Assembly (NCBI GenBank): GCA_021781835.1
Contig: JAJXWD010000030.1
Span: 1-35,253 of the forward strand
DNA length: 35,253 bases
Source: Pseudomonadota bacterium
Lineage (GTDB): Bacteria > Pseudomonadota > Alphaproteobacteria > Acetobacterales > Acetobacteraceae
Direction: 5' to 3'
The notes under the pieces are model-generated. The model was not told the DNA's origin. It worked only from the letters and a program-made list of their open reading frames with translations, and did not search any database. Made by a program: the position numbers and the translations under genes. Below are positions 7,913-15,682 of the stretch, in pieces. Position 1 is the stretch's first letter. Each line of letters begins with the position of its first letter.

Positions 7913-9832
7913 TCAGGCGGGTCTGGGCAGCGCGTCATTCCGCCCGGCGAAAACCCGCTCGAACTCGACGGCGCTCATCGGCTTGCCGTAAAAAAAACCT
8001 TGCCCCTCGGTGCAGCCCTCCCCCGCGAGCCGCAGGGCCTGGGCTTGGGTCTCTATGCCCTCGGCGGTCACATCCAGCCCCAGCCCGCCGGCCAGCCCGA
8101 TCACGGCGCGCACGATCTCGGCCTCGGCGGTGTTTTCGCAGATCAACCGGGTAAAGCTGCGGTCGATCTTCAGCCGCGAGACCGGATAGCGCGTGAGCAT
8201 GGAGAGCGAGGCAAAGCCGGTGCCGTAATCATCAAACGCCACCCCCACGCCGCGTGCGCGCAAGGCTTGCAGCGGCGCCACCACATCGTCCTCATGGCGT
8301 AAAATCAGCGCCTCGGTAATCTCGATCTCGAGCGCCGCCGGAGGCAGGACGGTCTTGGCCAGCGCCGCCTCCACCCAGGCGGCGAGGTTGCCGCTTCTGA
8401 ACTGCGCGCCAAATAAATTCACCGCCATGCGTAAATCCGGCTTCAGCGCGGCGCGCCAGCGCACCGCCTGGGCGCAGGCGGTCTCGATCACCCAGGCGCC
8501 CACGCGCGCGCCCAGCATCCCCTCTTCCAGCGCGCCCAGAAACGCCGCTGGCGCCAGCAGCCCCTGGTGCGGATGGCGCCAGCGCAGCAGCGCCTCCGCG
8601 CCGGTCAGCCGGCCATCGCTCAGCCGCACCAGCGGCTGGTAAAAAATCTCGAACTCGCCCTCATCCAACGCCTGGCGCAGCTCTGAGTCGCGGCGCGCAC
8701 GGTCCTGGGCCAGGTTGCGCAACTCGGCGCTGAACACCCGCGCGCAATGGCGCCCCTCGGCCTTGGCCCGGTACAAAGCGAGGTCGGCATTGGCGTAAAT
8801 CTGGCCCGCCTCGTTGCCATGCAGCGGGGCGAGCGCGATGCCGATGCTGGCCCCGGCATTGACCGGCTGGCCATCGAGCAGCACGGGCTGGGTGATTTCG
8901 TCGATCAGCCGCTCCGCGGCCCTCATCGCCTGGGCGCTGGTGGTCACGCCGCCGAGCAGCAGGGCGAACTCATCGCCGCCTAAGCGCGCGGCATCGTCAT
9001 GCTCGCGCGCCGAGGCGCGAATCCGCCCCGCGATCTCGACCAGCACCTCATCGCCCGCGCCATGGCCGAGCGTGTCATTGATGAATTTGAACCCGTCGAG
9101 ATCGATCAGCAGCAGGGCCACCGGCTGCTGGGCGCGCATGGCCTCGCGCAGGCGCGCGCGCAGCGCGTCGCGGTTGAGCAGGCCGGTCAGCGTGTCTTGC
9201 TGGGTCAGCTGGTAGAGCCGGGCCTCCTGGGCGTCGCGTTCGGCCATGTGGTGGCGCACGGCCGCCAGCTCGGCCCGGCGCGCCCGGGTGCTGCCCAGCC
9301 AAAGCTGCGTGACGTTGAAGGTGAAATAGGCCCCGCCCAGCACCAGGCTGGTAAAGACCAGGGAGGGCGGCGTCGCGGCGGTGCCGGGCCGTATGAAGGG
9401 CAGCGCCGCGGCATAAAGCAGCGGCGGCAAAGACAGCGCCACCGCCCCGTCCGGGCAGCCAATGGTCGAGAGCACGGCGCTCGAGGCCGTGGCGGTGATG
9501 AAATACACCGCCATCACCTGCCCCCAGGGGCCAAATGTTTCCACCAGCAGCGGCACGGGGGTGCAAAACAGCAGCGCGTTGGCAAACATCAGGGTCAGCA
9601 CGGCGGCGCGCGCGCGGGGCGCCTCGGCGCGGGCCGGGTGCTCGCCGAACCAATGCGCCTCGATCAGCTGCAAGGCGGCATAGGCCGCGCCATACCCCGC
9701 CATCAGCGCCCAGCCCAGCACCGGGCCCAGCGTGAGCGTGATCACGGTGGCCGCGCCGAGCCGCACCATCAGCTGCCGGCGGCGCAGCCGCAGCATGTCG
9801 GTCAGGCTTGCCTTGTCGCTGGTCAACAGCAT
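7913..9832 (-). CDS. Membrane-bound GGDEF-EAL protein (cyclic-di-GMP synthesis/hydrolysis)
   Basis: The 639-residue protein starts with a membrane region of about six hydrophobic segments (roughly residues 22-180), followed by a GGDEF domain (about 210-370) and an EAL domain (about 383-630). The diguanylate cyclase motif GGDEF is intact at 285-289, and an inhibitory I-site R276-x-x-D279 sits exactly five residues before it. The EAL domain has E413-A-L, FDDYGTG, LKIDRSF, TAEGIET and EGQGFFYGKPM, the metal and catalytic residues needed for phosphodiesterase activity. Both activities are therefore possible. The membrane part resembles a 7TM-like sensor of unknown ligand. ATG at 9832 is the first in frame; Met13 is an alternative. 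No adjacent c-di-GMP effector is seen. Confidence 0.93.
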   Translation of the reverse strand: MLLTSDKASLTDMLRLRRRQLMVRLGAATVITLTLGPVLGWALMAGYGAAYAALQLIEAHWFGEHPARAEAPRARAAVLTLMFANALLFCTPVPLLVETFGPWGQVMAVYFITATASSAVLSTIGCPDGAVALSLPPLLYAAALPFIRPGTAATPPSLVFTSLVLGGAYFTFNVTQLWLGSTRARRAELAAVRHHMAERDAQEARLYQLTQQDTLTGLLNRDALRARLREAMRAQQPVALLLIDLDGFKFINDTLGHGAGDEVLVEIAGRIRASAREHDDAARLGGDEFALLLGGVTTSAQAMRAAERLIDEITQPVLLDGQPVNAGASIGIALAPLHGNEAGQIYANADLALYRAKAEGRHCARVFSAELRNLAQDRARRDSELRQALDEGEFEIFYQPLVRLSDGRLTGAEALLRWRHPHQGLLAPAAFLGALEEGMLGARVGAWVIETACAQAVRWRAALKPDLRMAVNLFGAQFRSGNLAAWVEAALAKTVLPPAALEIEITEALILRHEDDVVAPLQALRARGVGVAFDDYGTGFASLSMLTRYPVSRLKIDRSFTRLICENTAEAEIVRAVIGLAGGLGLDVTAEGIETQAQALRLAGEGCTEGQGFFYGKPMSAVEFERVFAGRNDALPRPA

Positions 9833-10160
9833 CGTCGCGGCCGCGTCTCCCTGTTTCCGTGCCCGGCGCCCGGGCGTCTCCGTGTTGCAGTGTGCCAGTG
9901 TTGCCGTGTTTCAGCGCCTGATATGAAGGTGCCAGGATGCGGTTGCCCCGGGCGGTTCCGCCGCCGGCCAGCCCGCCTGTCAGGTCAGCCATTCAGCCAT
10001 AGATTGGCACGCACGTTCTCATGCCGCAAGTTTAATGGGAAGTATCTTAATGTGTCATGATCGGAGGTTGATATTTCCCCCTTCAAGCCCGGCGCGTTGA
10101 ACCGCGCGGGGACTATGCTTAACTCCCTGACGGGGAGACGTTAGTCGGGGGTTCAGGCGG

Positions 10161-10190
10161 GAGCGGGATGCGTTACGACGCCCCCCGCTC
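10161..10190 (+). repeat. GC-hairpin fragment of the 107-bp repeat family
   Basis: GAGCGGGATGCG, then TTACGA, then CGCCCCCCGCTC. The sequence corresponds to the terminal GC hairpin of the interspersed repeat (copy 2 reads GCGGGATGCGTTGTAACG at the same place). The rest of the element is absent here, so the copy is truncated or only this module was inserted. Confidence 0.6.
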
Positions 10191-10216
10191 TTGTGGATAC
10201 CAGGAAAATCAATAAC

Positions 10217-10265
10217 CTTATGTCCTGATTCTGAAATCCGTTAGGTTTCAGAATCAGGACATAAG
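10217..10265. repeat. Perfect 20-bp inverted repeat upstream of ispD
   Basis: CTTATGTCCTGATTCTGAAA (10217-10236) and its exact complement (10246-10265) enclose a 9-base loop TCCGTTAGG. The hairpin ends 23 bases before the ispD ATG. There is no T-run after either arm, so it is not a standard terminator. Its perfection and non-GC-rich composition suggest a recently inserted palindromic element or a selected RNA structure in the ispD leader. Confidence 0.8.
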
Positions 10266-10288
10266 TGCCGTTGCGGCAGGAGGCGCGC

Positions 10289-10969
10289 ATGAATATTGGT
10301 TTGATCGTGGCGGCGGGGCGGGGCTATCGCGTGGGGGGGCCGCTGCCCAAGCAATATCTGCCCCTGGCGGGCGAGCCTATCTTGCGCCACACCATCCGCG
10401 CGCTCACCCGCCATCCCGGCATAGATGCCGTGCAGGTGGTCATCCACCCCGACGACGTGCCGCTCTACGAGGACGCCACCAAAGACCTCGAAAAACTCCG
10501 CCCGGTGCTGTTTGGCGGCACCGAGCGCCAGGATTCGGCGCGGCTCGGGCTCGAGGGGCTGGCCGGGCAGCAGCCGCGCACCGTGCTCATCCACGATGCC
10601 GTGCGCCCCTTCGTCTCGGCGCCGATCATCAGCGCCGTGCTCGCCGCGCTCACGCGCGGTCCCGCCGCGCTGGTCGGCGTGCCGCTGGCCGATACGCTCA
10701 AATGTGTCGAGGATGGCATGGTCACCGCCACCGTGCCGCGTGCCGGGCTGTGGCGGGCGCAAACCCCGCAAGGTTTCCGCTATGCCGACATATTGCGCGC
10801 CCACCGCCACGCCGTGCACAGCGCCCCGGGGGTGGATTTCACCGATGACGCCATGATCGCCGAACATGCGGGGTTGCGCGTCGAAATGGTGCCGGGTTCG
10901 GAGGATAATTTCAAAATCACCACGGCCGCCGACCTCGCGCGCGCAGAAACCATGCTGCAAGGCGCCTGA
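10289..10969 (+). CDS. ispD: 2-C-methyl-D-erythritol 4-phosphate cytidylyltransferase
   Basis: IspD converts MEP and CTP to CDP-methylerythritol in the non-mevalonate isoprenoid pathway, in the cytoplasm. The 226-residue product has the nucleotide-binding N-terminus AAGRGYRVGGPLPKQYLPLAGEP, then FGGTERQDSARLGL, the HDAVRPFV motif, and WRAQTPQGF plus TDDAMIAEHAG towards the end. ATG at 10289 follows AGGAGG (10278-10283) at 5 bases, which rules out the longer frame. Many alphaproteobacteria carry an IspD-IspF fusion; here the frame stops cleanly after the IspD domain and a tRNA gene follows, so IspF must be encoded elsewhere. It provides precursors for the ubiquinone side chain. Confidence 0.95.
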   Translation: MNIGLIVAAGRGYRVGGPLPKQYLPLAGEPILRHTIRALTRHPGIDAVQVVIHPDDVPLYEDATKDLEKLRPVLFGGTERQDSARLGLEGLAGQQPRTVLIHDAVRPFVSAPIISAVLAALTRGPAALVGVPLADTLKCVEDGMVTATVPRAGLWRAQTPQGFRYADILRAHRHAVHSAPGVDFTDDAMIAEHAGLRVEMVPGSEDNFKITTAADLARAETMLQGA

Positions 10970-10976
10970 CCCCCGC

Positions 10977-11005
10977 TTGGCAGGCGCCGCGCCCGCCGCT
11001 ATAGG
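10977..11005 (+). promoter_or_regulatory. Sigma-70-type promoter of tRNA-Leu
   Basis: TTGGCA (10977-10982) and TATAGG (11000-11005) are separated by exactly 17 bases. The -10 box ends 12 bases before the mature tRNA 5' end, so transcription would start within a few bases of the tRNA. It begins 7 bases after the ispD stop codon. Confidence 0.7.
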
Positions 11006-11017
11006 GAGGCACGGTTC

Positions 11018-11104
11018 GCGGGTGTGGTGGAACTGGTAGACGCGCCGGACTCAAAATCCGGTTCCAGTAATGGAGTGTCGGTTCGATTCCGACCACCCGC
11101 ACCA
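11018..11104 (+). tRNA. tRNA-Leu (anticodon CAA)
   Basis: The 87-base gene has acceptor GCGGGTG/CACCCGC, D-arm GTGGAACTGGTAGACGC, anticodon stem CCGGA/TCCGG with loop CTCAAAA (anticodon CAA at 11052-11054), a long class II variable arm, T-arm GTCGGTTCGATTCCGAC, discriminator A and an encoded CCA end. It reads UUG codons. It has its own promoter just upstream. Confidence 0.97.
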
Positions 11105-11157
11105 ACCGTCCCTTTCAGCCCCGCCTGTCCAAGCCAGCCTGTCCAGCCCTGGCCGGG

Positions 11158-11649
11158 CTATTCCCCCACCACGTTGATGCCATCCATGCCCGCGGCCAGC
11201 GCGGCCAGCGCGTCCTCGCGGCTCACGCCGATGCAGCCTTCGGTCGGCGCGTAGCCCGGCGGGGCGATGTGGAAAAAAATCGCCGAGCCGCGCCCAGGCG
11301 TGATGGGGCCGAGATTCCAGTCCAGCACGCCGATCAGGTCATAGCGCCCATCCTCGCGCCACAGCACCTCGTGCCCGGCCTCGAAAGGCAGCCGCACCAG
11401 CCGGTTATAATCGGGGTGGGCGGGGTCGTCGCACCAGCCGTCCTGGCTCGAGAGCGGCACCATCGGCACGCTCGCCTTGGGGCGGGCGGCGAAACGGTCT
11501 GGGCGGTAAAACACCCGCACCAGCCGCATCCGCGCCTTGGGCGTGGCGCCGTCGCCCTCGCGCTTCAAATCCCCCGCGACCACGCCGCTCCGCCCGCAAC
11601 AGGCGCGCAGCACCAAGCCCCCACCCGCCAGCATGCCGCGGTTATACAT
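11158..11649 (-). CDS. L,D-transpeptidase (YkuD-fold) family protein
   Basis: The 163-residue protein matches the compact family of L,D-transpeptidase-like proteins with KREGDGATP near the start, VFYRPDR, DDGWCDDP-like SSQDGWCDDPAHPDYNR, and the catalytic region GRGSAIFFH127 followed by PTEGC139IGVS, in which Cys139 would be the nucleophile and His127 its partner. L,D-transpeptidases form 3-3 cross-links or attach proteins in peptidoglycan. No signal peptide is visible with ATG at 11649, which lies 4 bases after the ribA stop; an ATG at 11706 would add residues overlapping ribA. Without export a cytoplasmic or non-classical role is possible, and substrate is unknown. It is probably co-transcribed with ribA. 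Confidence 0.82.
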   Translation of the reverse strand: MYNRGMLAGGGLVLRACCGRSGVVAGDLKREGDGATPKARMRLVRVFYRPDRFAARPKASVPMVPLSSQDGWCDDPAHPDYNRLVRLPFEAGHEVLWREDGRYDLIGVLDWNLGPITPGRGSAIFFHIAPPGYAPTEGCIGVSREDALAALAAGMDGINVVGE

Positions 11650-11653
11650 GAAG

Positions 11654-12793
11654 TCAGCCAAGCCAATGTCCAAAGCGTTTCGCCTTGGTCTCCAGATATG
11701 AATCATTCACCCCGTTGGGCGCGAACTCATGCGCCACACGCTCGACAATCTCGATGCCGCAGGCGGCGAGCGAGGTGAGCTTGGCGGGATTATTGGTCAG
11801 CAGCCGGATGCGCGCAATCCCAAGCCCGCGCAGCATCGAGGCGGCGATGTGAAAATTGCGCTCATCGGCGTGCCAGCCGAGCGCCTTGTTGGCGTCCAGC
11901 GTATCCAGCCCGCGATCTTGCATCGTATAGGCGCGCAGCTTGTTGATCAGCCCGATTCCGCGCCCCTCCTGGGCGAGATAAAGCACGATGCCCGCGCCCT
12001 CGCGCCCCATGCGGGCAATGGCGCCCTGCAATTGCGGCCCGCAATCGCAGCGCAGGCTGCCCAGCAGATCGCCGGTGAAGCATTCGGAGTGGATGCGCAC
12101 CAGCGGCGCCTCCTGCCGCTCGGGCTCCCCCACCACGATCGCCATGTGCTCAATGCCCTGGTCGAGCGCCCGGAAGGCGACCAGCCTGGCATCGCGCGCG
12201 GCTTCGAGCGGCACCGGCACCTCGGCCACGCGGGTGAGCGAGGCGGCCAGATTGAGCGGATAGGCCGCCAGATCATGGGCCGGCACGCTCAGCAGGTCGG
12301 CGCCCTCGCGCCGCTGCGCCCAGCCCGGCTTCACGCGCGCGGCCACCATGGCGGGCAGCAGCCGGGCCAGCTTGGCCAGGGTAAGCGCGGCCTCGGCCTC
12401 CTCGGGGGCGCCGGTCAGCTCGAATTCGGGCAAAATCTGTTCAAGCGTCGGGTCGGCGGCGCGCTTCAACGTCTCGGCGTCGATCAGCGGCCGGGCCAGC
12501 TTCAGCGCCACCACCTCGGGGCTGGCGGGGGGCGTGCCCTGGGGCATCGCGGTTTCGGGCATCACGGCCTCGGCGCGCGAGCGGGCCAGCAGCAGTTTCG
12601 GCGTGCCCTCGGAGAGCAGATCGATCAGCCGCAAGCCTTCCGCGCCCACCGTCTCGGCGGGGGCGATGATGAGCGGGTGCCTGGCGGCCAGCACCACCGG
12701 CACGCCACGCCTGGCCTCGGCCACCGCGCGGTGCACGGCGCGCGTGCGGGGCGTGCCCAACGGGCTCGCCTGGGTTTGGATCGTCTCGATCAT
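11654..12793 (-). CDS. ribA: GTP cyclohydrolase II with extra N-terminal domain
   Basis: RibA opens GTP to the pyrimidine precursor of riboflavin. The C-terminal half (about 185-379) has the zinc ligands C238, C249 and C251 in HSECFTGDLLGSLRCDCG, then YLAQEGRGIGL and the substrate-binding ARIRLLTNNPAKL. The N-terminal 180 residues have the outline of a DHBP-synthase-like domain, but the RibB active-site DDE(x)RENE-type acidic motif is not visible. It is therefore probably a degenerate RibB domain, and RibB function should come from another gene. This longer form is common in Rhodospirillales. ATG at 12793 faces the CenR-like gene across a 116-bp divergent gap. Confidence 0.92.
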   Translation of the reverse strand: MIETIQTQASPLGTPRTRAVHRAVAEARRGVPVVLAARHPLIIAPAETVGAEGLRLIDLLSEGTPKLLLARSRAEAVMPETAMPQGTPPASPEVVALKLARPLIDAETLKRAADPTLEQILPEFELTGAPEEAEAALTLAKLARLLPAMVAARVKPGWAQRREGADLLSVPAHDLAAYPLNLAASLTRVAEVPVPLEAARDARLVAFRALDQGIEHMAIVVGEPERQEAPLVRIHSECFTGDLLGSLRCDCGPQLQGAIARMGREGAGIVLYLAQEGRGIGLINKLRAYTMQDRGLDTLDANKALGWHADERNFHIAASMLRGLGIARIRLLTNNPAKLTSLAACGIEIVERVAHEFAPNGVNDSYLETKAKRFGHWLG

Positions 12794-12909
12794 GGCCCTT
12801 CACATAAGATGCCCCGCCCCGCTTGGCCAGAGCGCCCCCCGCGTGCCGCAGTGCTGACAGAACGCTGAAACACACTTATAGTCGACAGAGGAGGCGGAAG
12901 GAGAAGCGA

Positions 12910-13599
12910 ATGTCTGGTCAACGTCCCTTGCTGGTGATCGATGACGATGATGCCCTGCGCACGGCGCTCATCGAGCAGCTGGAGCTGGAGGGCGAATTCG
13001 CCCCCGATGAAGCCGACTGCCTCGCCATGGCCGAGAAAAAACTTGCCGCCGGCAAGAGCTACGATGCCGTGATCCTCGATGTCGGCCTCCCCGACGGCGA
13101 CGGCCGCGATTTTTGCCGCAAGCTGCGTGAGCGGGGCCTGAAAATGCCCATCATCATGCTCACCGGCGTCAGCGAGGAAAGCGACATCGTGCGCGGGCTC
13201 GATGCCGGGGCGAATGATTACGTCGCCAAGCCCTTCCGCATCAACGAGCTGTTTGCCCGCCTGCGCGCCCAGCTGCGCAGCTTCGAAACCTCCGAGGATG
13301 CCACCTTCAAAATCGGCCCCTACCAGTTCCGCCCCGCGCTCCGCCAGCTGCTCGATGGCCAGGGCAAGCGCATCCGCCTGACCGACAAGGAAGCCGCGAT
13401 CCTCAAATTCCTCTACCGCGCCGAGGGCAAGCCGGTCAGCCGCCAGCAGCTTCTGGGCGAGGTATGGGGCTATAATGCCGGGGTCACCACCCACACGCTC
13501 GAGACCCATATTTACCGGCTGCGCCAAAAAATCGAGCCCGACCCCGCCACCGCCCGCCTGCTCATCACCGATGGCGGCGGCTACCGCCTCTGCCCGTAA
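12910..13599 (+). CDS. cenR: OmpR/PhoB-family response regulator, CenR-like
   Basis: The 229-residue regulator has a receiver domain (about 5-120) with acidic D11-D13, phospho-acceptor D57 in VILDVGLPDGDG, a conserved Thr in MLTG and Lys in AKPF, and a winged-helix DNA-binding domain (about 130-229; EVWGYNAGVTTHTLETHIYRLRQKIE, then LLITDGGGYRLCP). The sequence fits CenR, the alphaproteobacterial regulator of envelope integrity in Caulobacter, more closely than PhoB or CtrA as I recall these families. ATG at 12910 has GGAAGGAG 6-7 bases upstream. No sensor kinase is adjacent. A membrane-protein gene follows after 10 bp and is probably co-transcribed. Confidence 0.9.
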   Translation: MSGQRPLLVIDDDDALRTALIEQLELEGEFAPDEADCLAMAEKKLAAGKSYDAVILDVGLPDGDGRDFCRKLRERGLKMPIIMLTGVSEESDIVRGLDAGANDYVAKPFRINELFARLRAQLRSFETSEDATFKIGPYQFRPALRQLLDGQGKRIRLTDKEAAILKFLYRAEGKPVSRQQLLGEVWGYNAGVTTHTLETHIYRLRQKIEPDPATARLLITDGGGYRLCP

Positions 13600-13609
13600 G
13601 GCCCCTGGC

Positions 13610-14071
13610 ATGACCGACGGCAAAGCCCGCCTGTTCGTCGCCTTCGCCGCCGCCGCCCTGGCGCCCGGCCTGGCCGTTGGGGTGTTTCTCGATGTGGTGC
13701 TGAACATCCTGTTCGGCGCCTCCTTCCACACACCCTTCGCCGCCACCCCCGAGGGCGGGCTGATGCTGCTGCTCGGCCCCTTCATGGGCATGCTCTATGG
13801 CTGCGTCTATTCCGTGCCGCTGCTGCTCATTCTGGGCCTGCCCGCGCATCTGGCGCTTCGCCGCCTCCACCTCGCCACCGGCTGGGCCTATATGCTGGCC
13901 GGCGCGCTCATCGCGCTGGTCGGCGCCAGCATCGTGCCGGGCTTTCTGGTGTTTGCCTCGCCGCTCGCCTCGCCCCACGGGCTGGTCAGCGCCTTGCCGG
14001 GCGCACTCTCGGGCGGGCTGTTCTGGCTCATCGCCCGCCCTGACCGCTTGATTTATACAAGTCAGCCCTGA
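13610..14071 (+). CDS. Small four-helix membrane protein of unknown function
   Basis: The 153-residue protein is almost entirely hydrophobic, with segments at about 8-30, 45-70, 90-112 and 122-140 separated by short loops. The second hydrophobic stretch reads LLLGPFMGMLYGCVYSVPLLLILGLPAHLAL, containing Gly/Pro kinks. I cannot assign a family. ATG at 13610 lies only 10 bp after the CenR-like gene, so it is likely in the same transcript. A hairpin overlaps its stop codon. An envelope role would fit the neighbour but is only inference. Confidence 0.75.
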   Translation: MTDGKARLFVAFAAAALAPGLAVGVFLDVVLNILFGASFHTPFAATPEGGLMLLLGPFMGMLYGCVYSVPLLLILGLPAHLALRRLHLATGWAYMLAGALIALVGASIVPGFLVFASPLASPHGLVSALPGALSGGLFWLIARPDRLIYTSQP

Positions 14072-14103
14072 GGCGGACTTGTATGCGCGTGGGGGCGCTT
14101 TTT
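14055..14103 (+). terminator. Two hairpins ending the CenR-like operon
   Basis: A perfect 9-bp inverted repeat ATACAAGTC (14055-14063) with GACTTGTAT (14076-14084), extended by GCC/GGC inside, spans the stop codon of the membrane protein. Just after it, GCGC (14085-14088) and GCGC (14095-14098) are followed by TTTTT (14099-14103), a possible intrinsic terminator for the plus strand. The region separates the convergent pssA gene. Confidence 0.55.
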
Positions 14104-14109
14104 CCCAAC

Positions 14110-14940
14110 TCAGCTGGCGGGGTCTGGCTCGGGCTGGTCGGCGGCGGCGCGGCGCTCCTCGGCCTCGCGCGCCAGCTTGCGGTAGCTTTGCAGAGAAAAT
14201 GGCAGCATCGCGACATAGACAATGTCGAGCAGCACGCCGGCGCCGAACGGGTCCGCGAAAATGGCGGCGGCCAGCACCACCACGCCCACCAGAACCGGCA
14301 ACACGCTGCTGGCCGGAACCTTGAAGTTCTTGAAGCTCCACACTGGCAGGGTGGACACGCACAACCCCGCCACCGCCACCAGCACCGCGCCCGTGAAGAG
14401 CGGGAACGCCACCAGGCTGTGCAGCCAGGATAAATGGAGCTGGTCGGCCTCGAGCCCGATGAACAGCGGGAACAGCGCCAGCCCGGCCCCGGCGGGCGCC
14501 GGGACGCCGGTGAAGAAATTATAGGCGAACGCCGCCTTGGGCGCCGAATCGAGCGCCGCGTTGAAGCGGGCGAGGCGCAGCGCCATGGAGGAGGCATACA
14601 TGAGCGGCGGCAAAAACCCGACCGCGCCCCAGCTTTGCAGCGACCACATATAGAGCAGCAAGGCCGGCGCCACGCCAAAGCACAGGAAATCGGCCAGGCT
14701 GTCGAACTCGGCGCCGAAGCGCGAGGTGGCCTTGAGCAGGCGGGCCAGGCGGCCATCCAGCCCATCGATGACCGCCGAGACGGCAAGCGCGATGACCGCC
14801 GCGCCGAACCGGTCATTCAGCCCCAGCCGGATGGCCGAGAGCCCGATGCACAGGCCCAGCAGGGTCATCATGTTGGGCAGCATGCGGTTGAAGCTTTGGC
14901 CGGAAAAGCGCTTCCGCTGCGGCAGGCGGCGGGCGTTCAT
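14110..14940 (-). CDS. pssA: CDP-diacylglycerol-serine O-phosphatidyltransferase
   Basis: PssA makes phosphatidylserine from CDP-diacylglycerol and serine at the inner membrane; Psd then decarboxylates it. The 276-residue protein carries the CDP-alcohol phosphotransferase signature D62-G63-x2-A-R-x8-G-x3-D80-x3-D84 in the stretch from DGRLARLL to SLAD, which binds the metal and CDP. About eight hydrophobic helices follow. The ATG at 14940 overlaps the psd stop as ATGA, giving the coupled order psd-pssA. A basic N-terminus (RRLPQRKRF) precedes the first helix, and the C-terminus is an acidic tail. Confidence 0.95.
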   Translation of the reverse strand: MNARRLPQRKRFSGQSFNRMLPNMMTLLGLCIGLSAIRLGLNDRFGAAVIALAVSAVIDGLDGRLARLLKATSRFGAEFDSLADFLCFGVAPALLLYMWSLQSWGAVGFLPPLMYASSMALRLARFNAALDSAPKAAFAYNFFTGVPAPAGAGLALFPLFIGLEADQLHLSWLHSLVAFPLFTGAVLVAVAGLCVSTLPVWSFKNFKVPASSVLPVLVGVVVLAAAIFADPFGAGVLLDIVYVAMLPFSLQSYRKLAREAEERRAAADQPEPDPAS

Positions 14941-15677
14941 GGCGCGTCGGAGGGCGGGTCTACGGGGGTGTCGTCCTCGACGGGTTCAACCGGGGCCGAG
15001 GCGGCGCTGGCCGGCAGCTCGGCGATCACCGTCTCGCCGCCGATCATGCGCTGGCCGACCGCGACCAGCGGCGTGGCGCCGGGGGGCAAATAGAGATCGG
15101 TGCGGGAGCCGAAGCGGATGATGCCGAAACGCTCGCCGGTGGCCAGGGTCTGGCCTTCGCGCACCTCGCACAAAATGCGCCGCGCGATCAGCCCGGCGAT
15201 CTGCACCACCGCGATGCGCGCGCCGTTTTCCAGGCGCATGAGCAGGGCGTTGCGCTCATTGTCGTCCGACGCCTTATCCTCGGCGGCGTTGAGGAACAGG
15301 CCGGGATGGTAGGCGATTTTCTCGACCACGCCCGCGATGGGCGCGCGGTTGACGTGGACATCGAGCACCGAGAGGAAGATGGCGACGCGGGTGAGCGGCG
15401 CGGTCTCGAAACCGAGCTCGGCGGGGGGCACGGCCTGCTCGATGGAGACCACCAGACCATCGGCCGGGGCGACGAACACATCCGCCCGGGGGGGCAGGAT
15501 GCGGTCGGGGTCGCGGAAGAAATACAGGCAGAACACCGCGAAGGCGAGGCCGAGCCACGCCAGGGGATGCCAGATGAGCAGGCCCAGAACGGCAACCGCG
15601 ATGCCGCCGCCAATGAACGGGTAGCCCGCGCGGTGCGGCGGGCTCATCACCGATTTGATACTCTCGACAATGTCCAT
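14937..15677 (-). CDS. psd: Phosphatidylserine decarboxylase (short, PSD-A type)
   Basis: Psd converts phosphatidylserine to phosphatidylethanolamine using a pyruvoyl group made by self-cleavage. The 246-residue protein has an N-terminal membrane helix pair (about 18-55), the conserved YFFRDPDR and APADGLV segments, DVHVNRAP, and the cleavage motif R-F-G190-S191-R-T-D, where Ser191 would become the pyruvoyl group of the small alpha chain. The C-terminus has an extra acidic, Pro-rich tail (PVEPVEDDTPVDPPSDAP). It lies 5 bp after the LysM gene and overlaps pssA, so the three genes form one operon. Confidence 0.95.
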   Translation of the reverse strand: MDIVESIKSVMSPPHRAGYPFIGGGIAVAVLGLLIWHPLAWLGLAFAVFCLYFFRDPDRILPPRADVFVAPADGLVVSIEQAVPPAELGFETAPLTRVAIFLSVLDVHVNRAPIAGVVEKIAYHPGLFLNAAEDKASDDNERNALLMRLENGARIAVVQIAGLIARRILCEVREGQTLATGERFGIIRFGSRTDLYLPPGATPLVAVGQRMIGGETVIAELPASAASAPVEPVEDDTPVDPPSDAP

Positions 15678-15682
15678 TGAAC

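Larger units (their letters stand above)
9833..10288. other. Divergent intergenic region with repeat remnants, no gene found
   Basis: This 456-bp gap separates the GGDEF-EAL gene and ispD, which point away from each other, so promoters for both must lie here. I see a repeat-family fragment at 10161-10190 and a long perfect hairpin at 10217-10265. CTCCC/GGGAG around 10123-10138 could form a small hairpin. No ORF with a credible start, Shine-Dalgarno and composition is present, and no recognisable riboswitch. Confidence 0.6.

Noticed and set aside
10217-10265. Intrinsic terminator
   Set aside because: No T-run follows either arm and it precedes, not follows, a gene on the plus strand.
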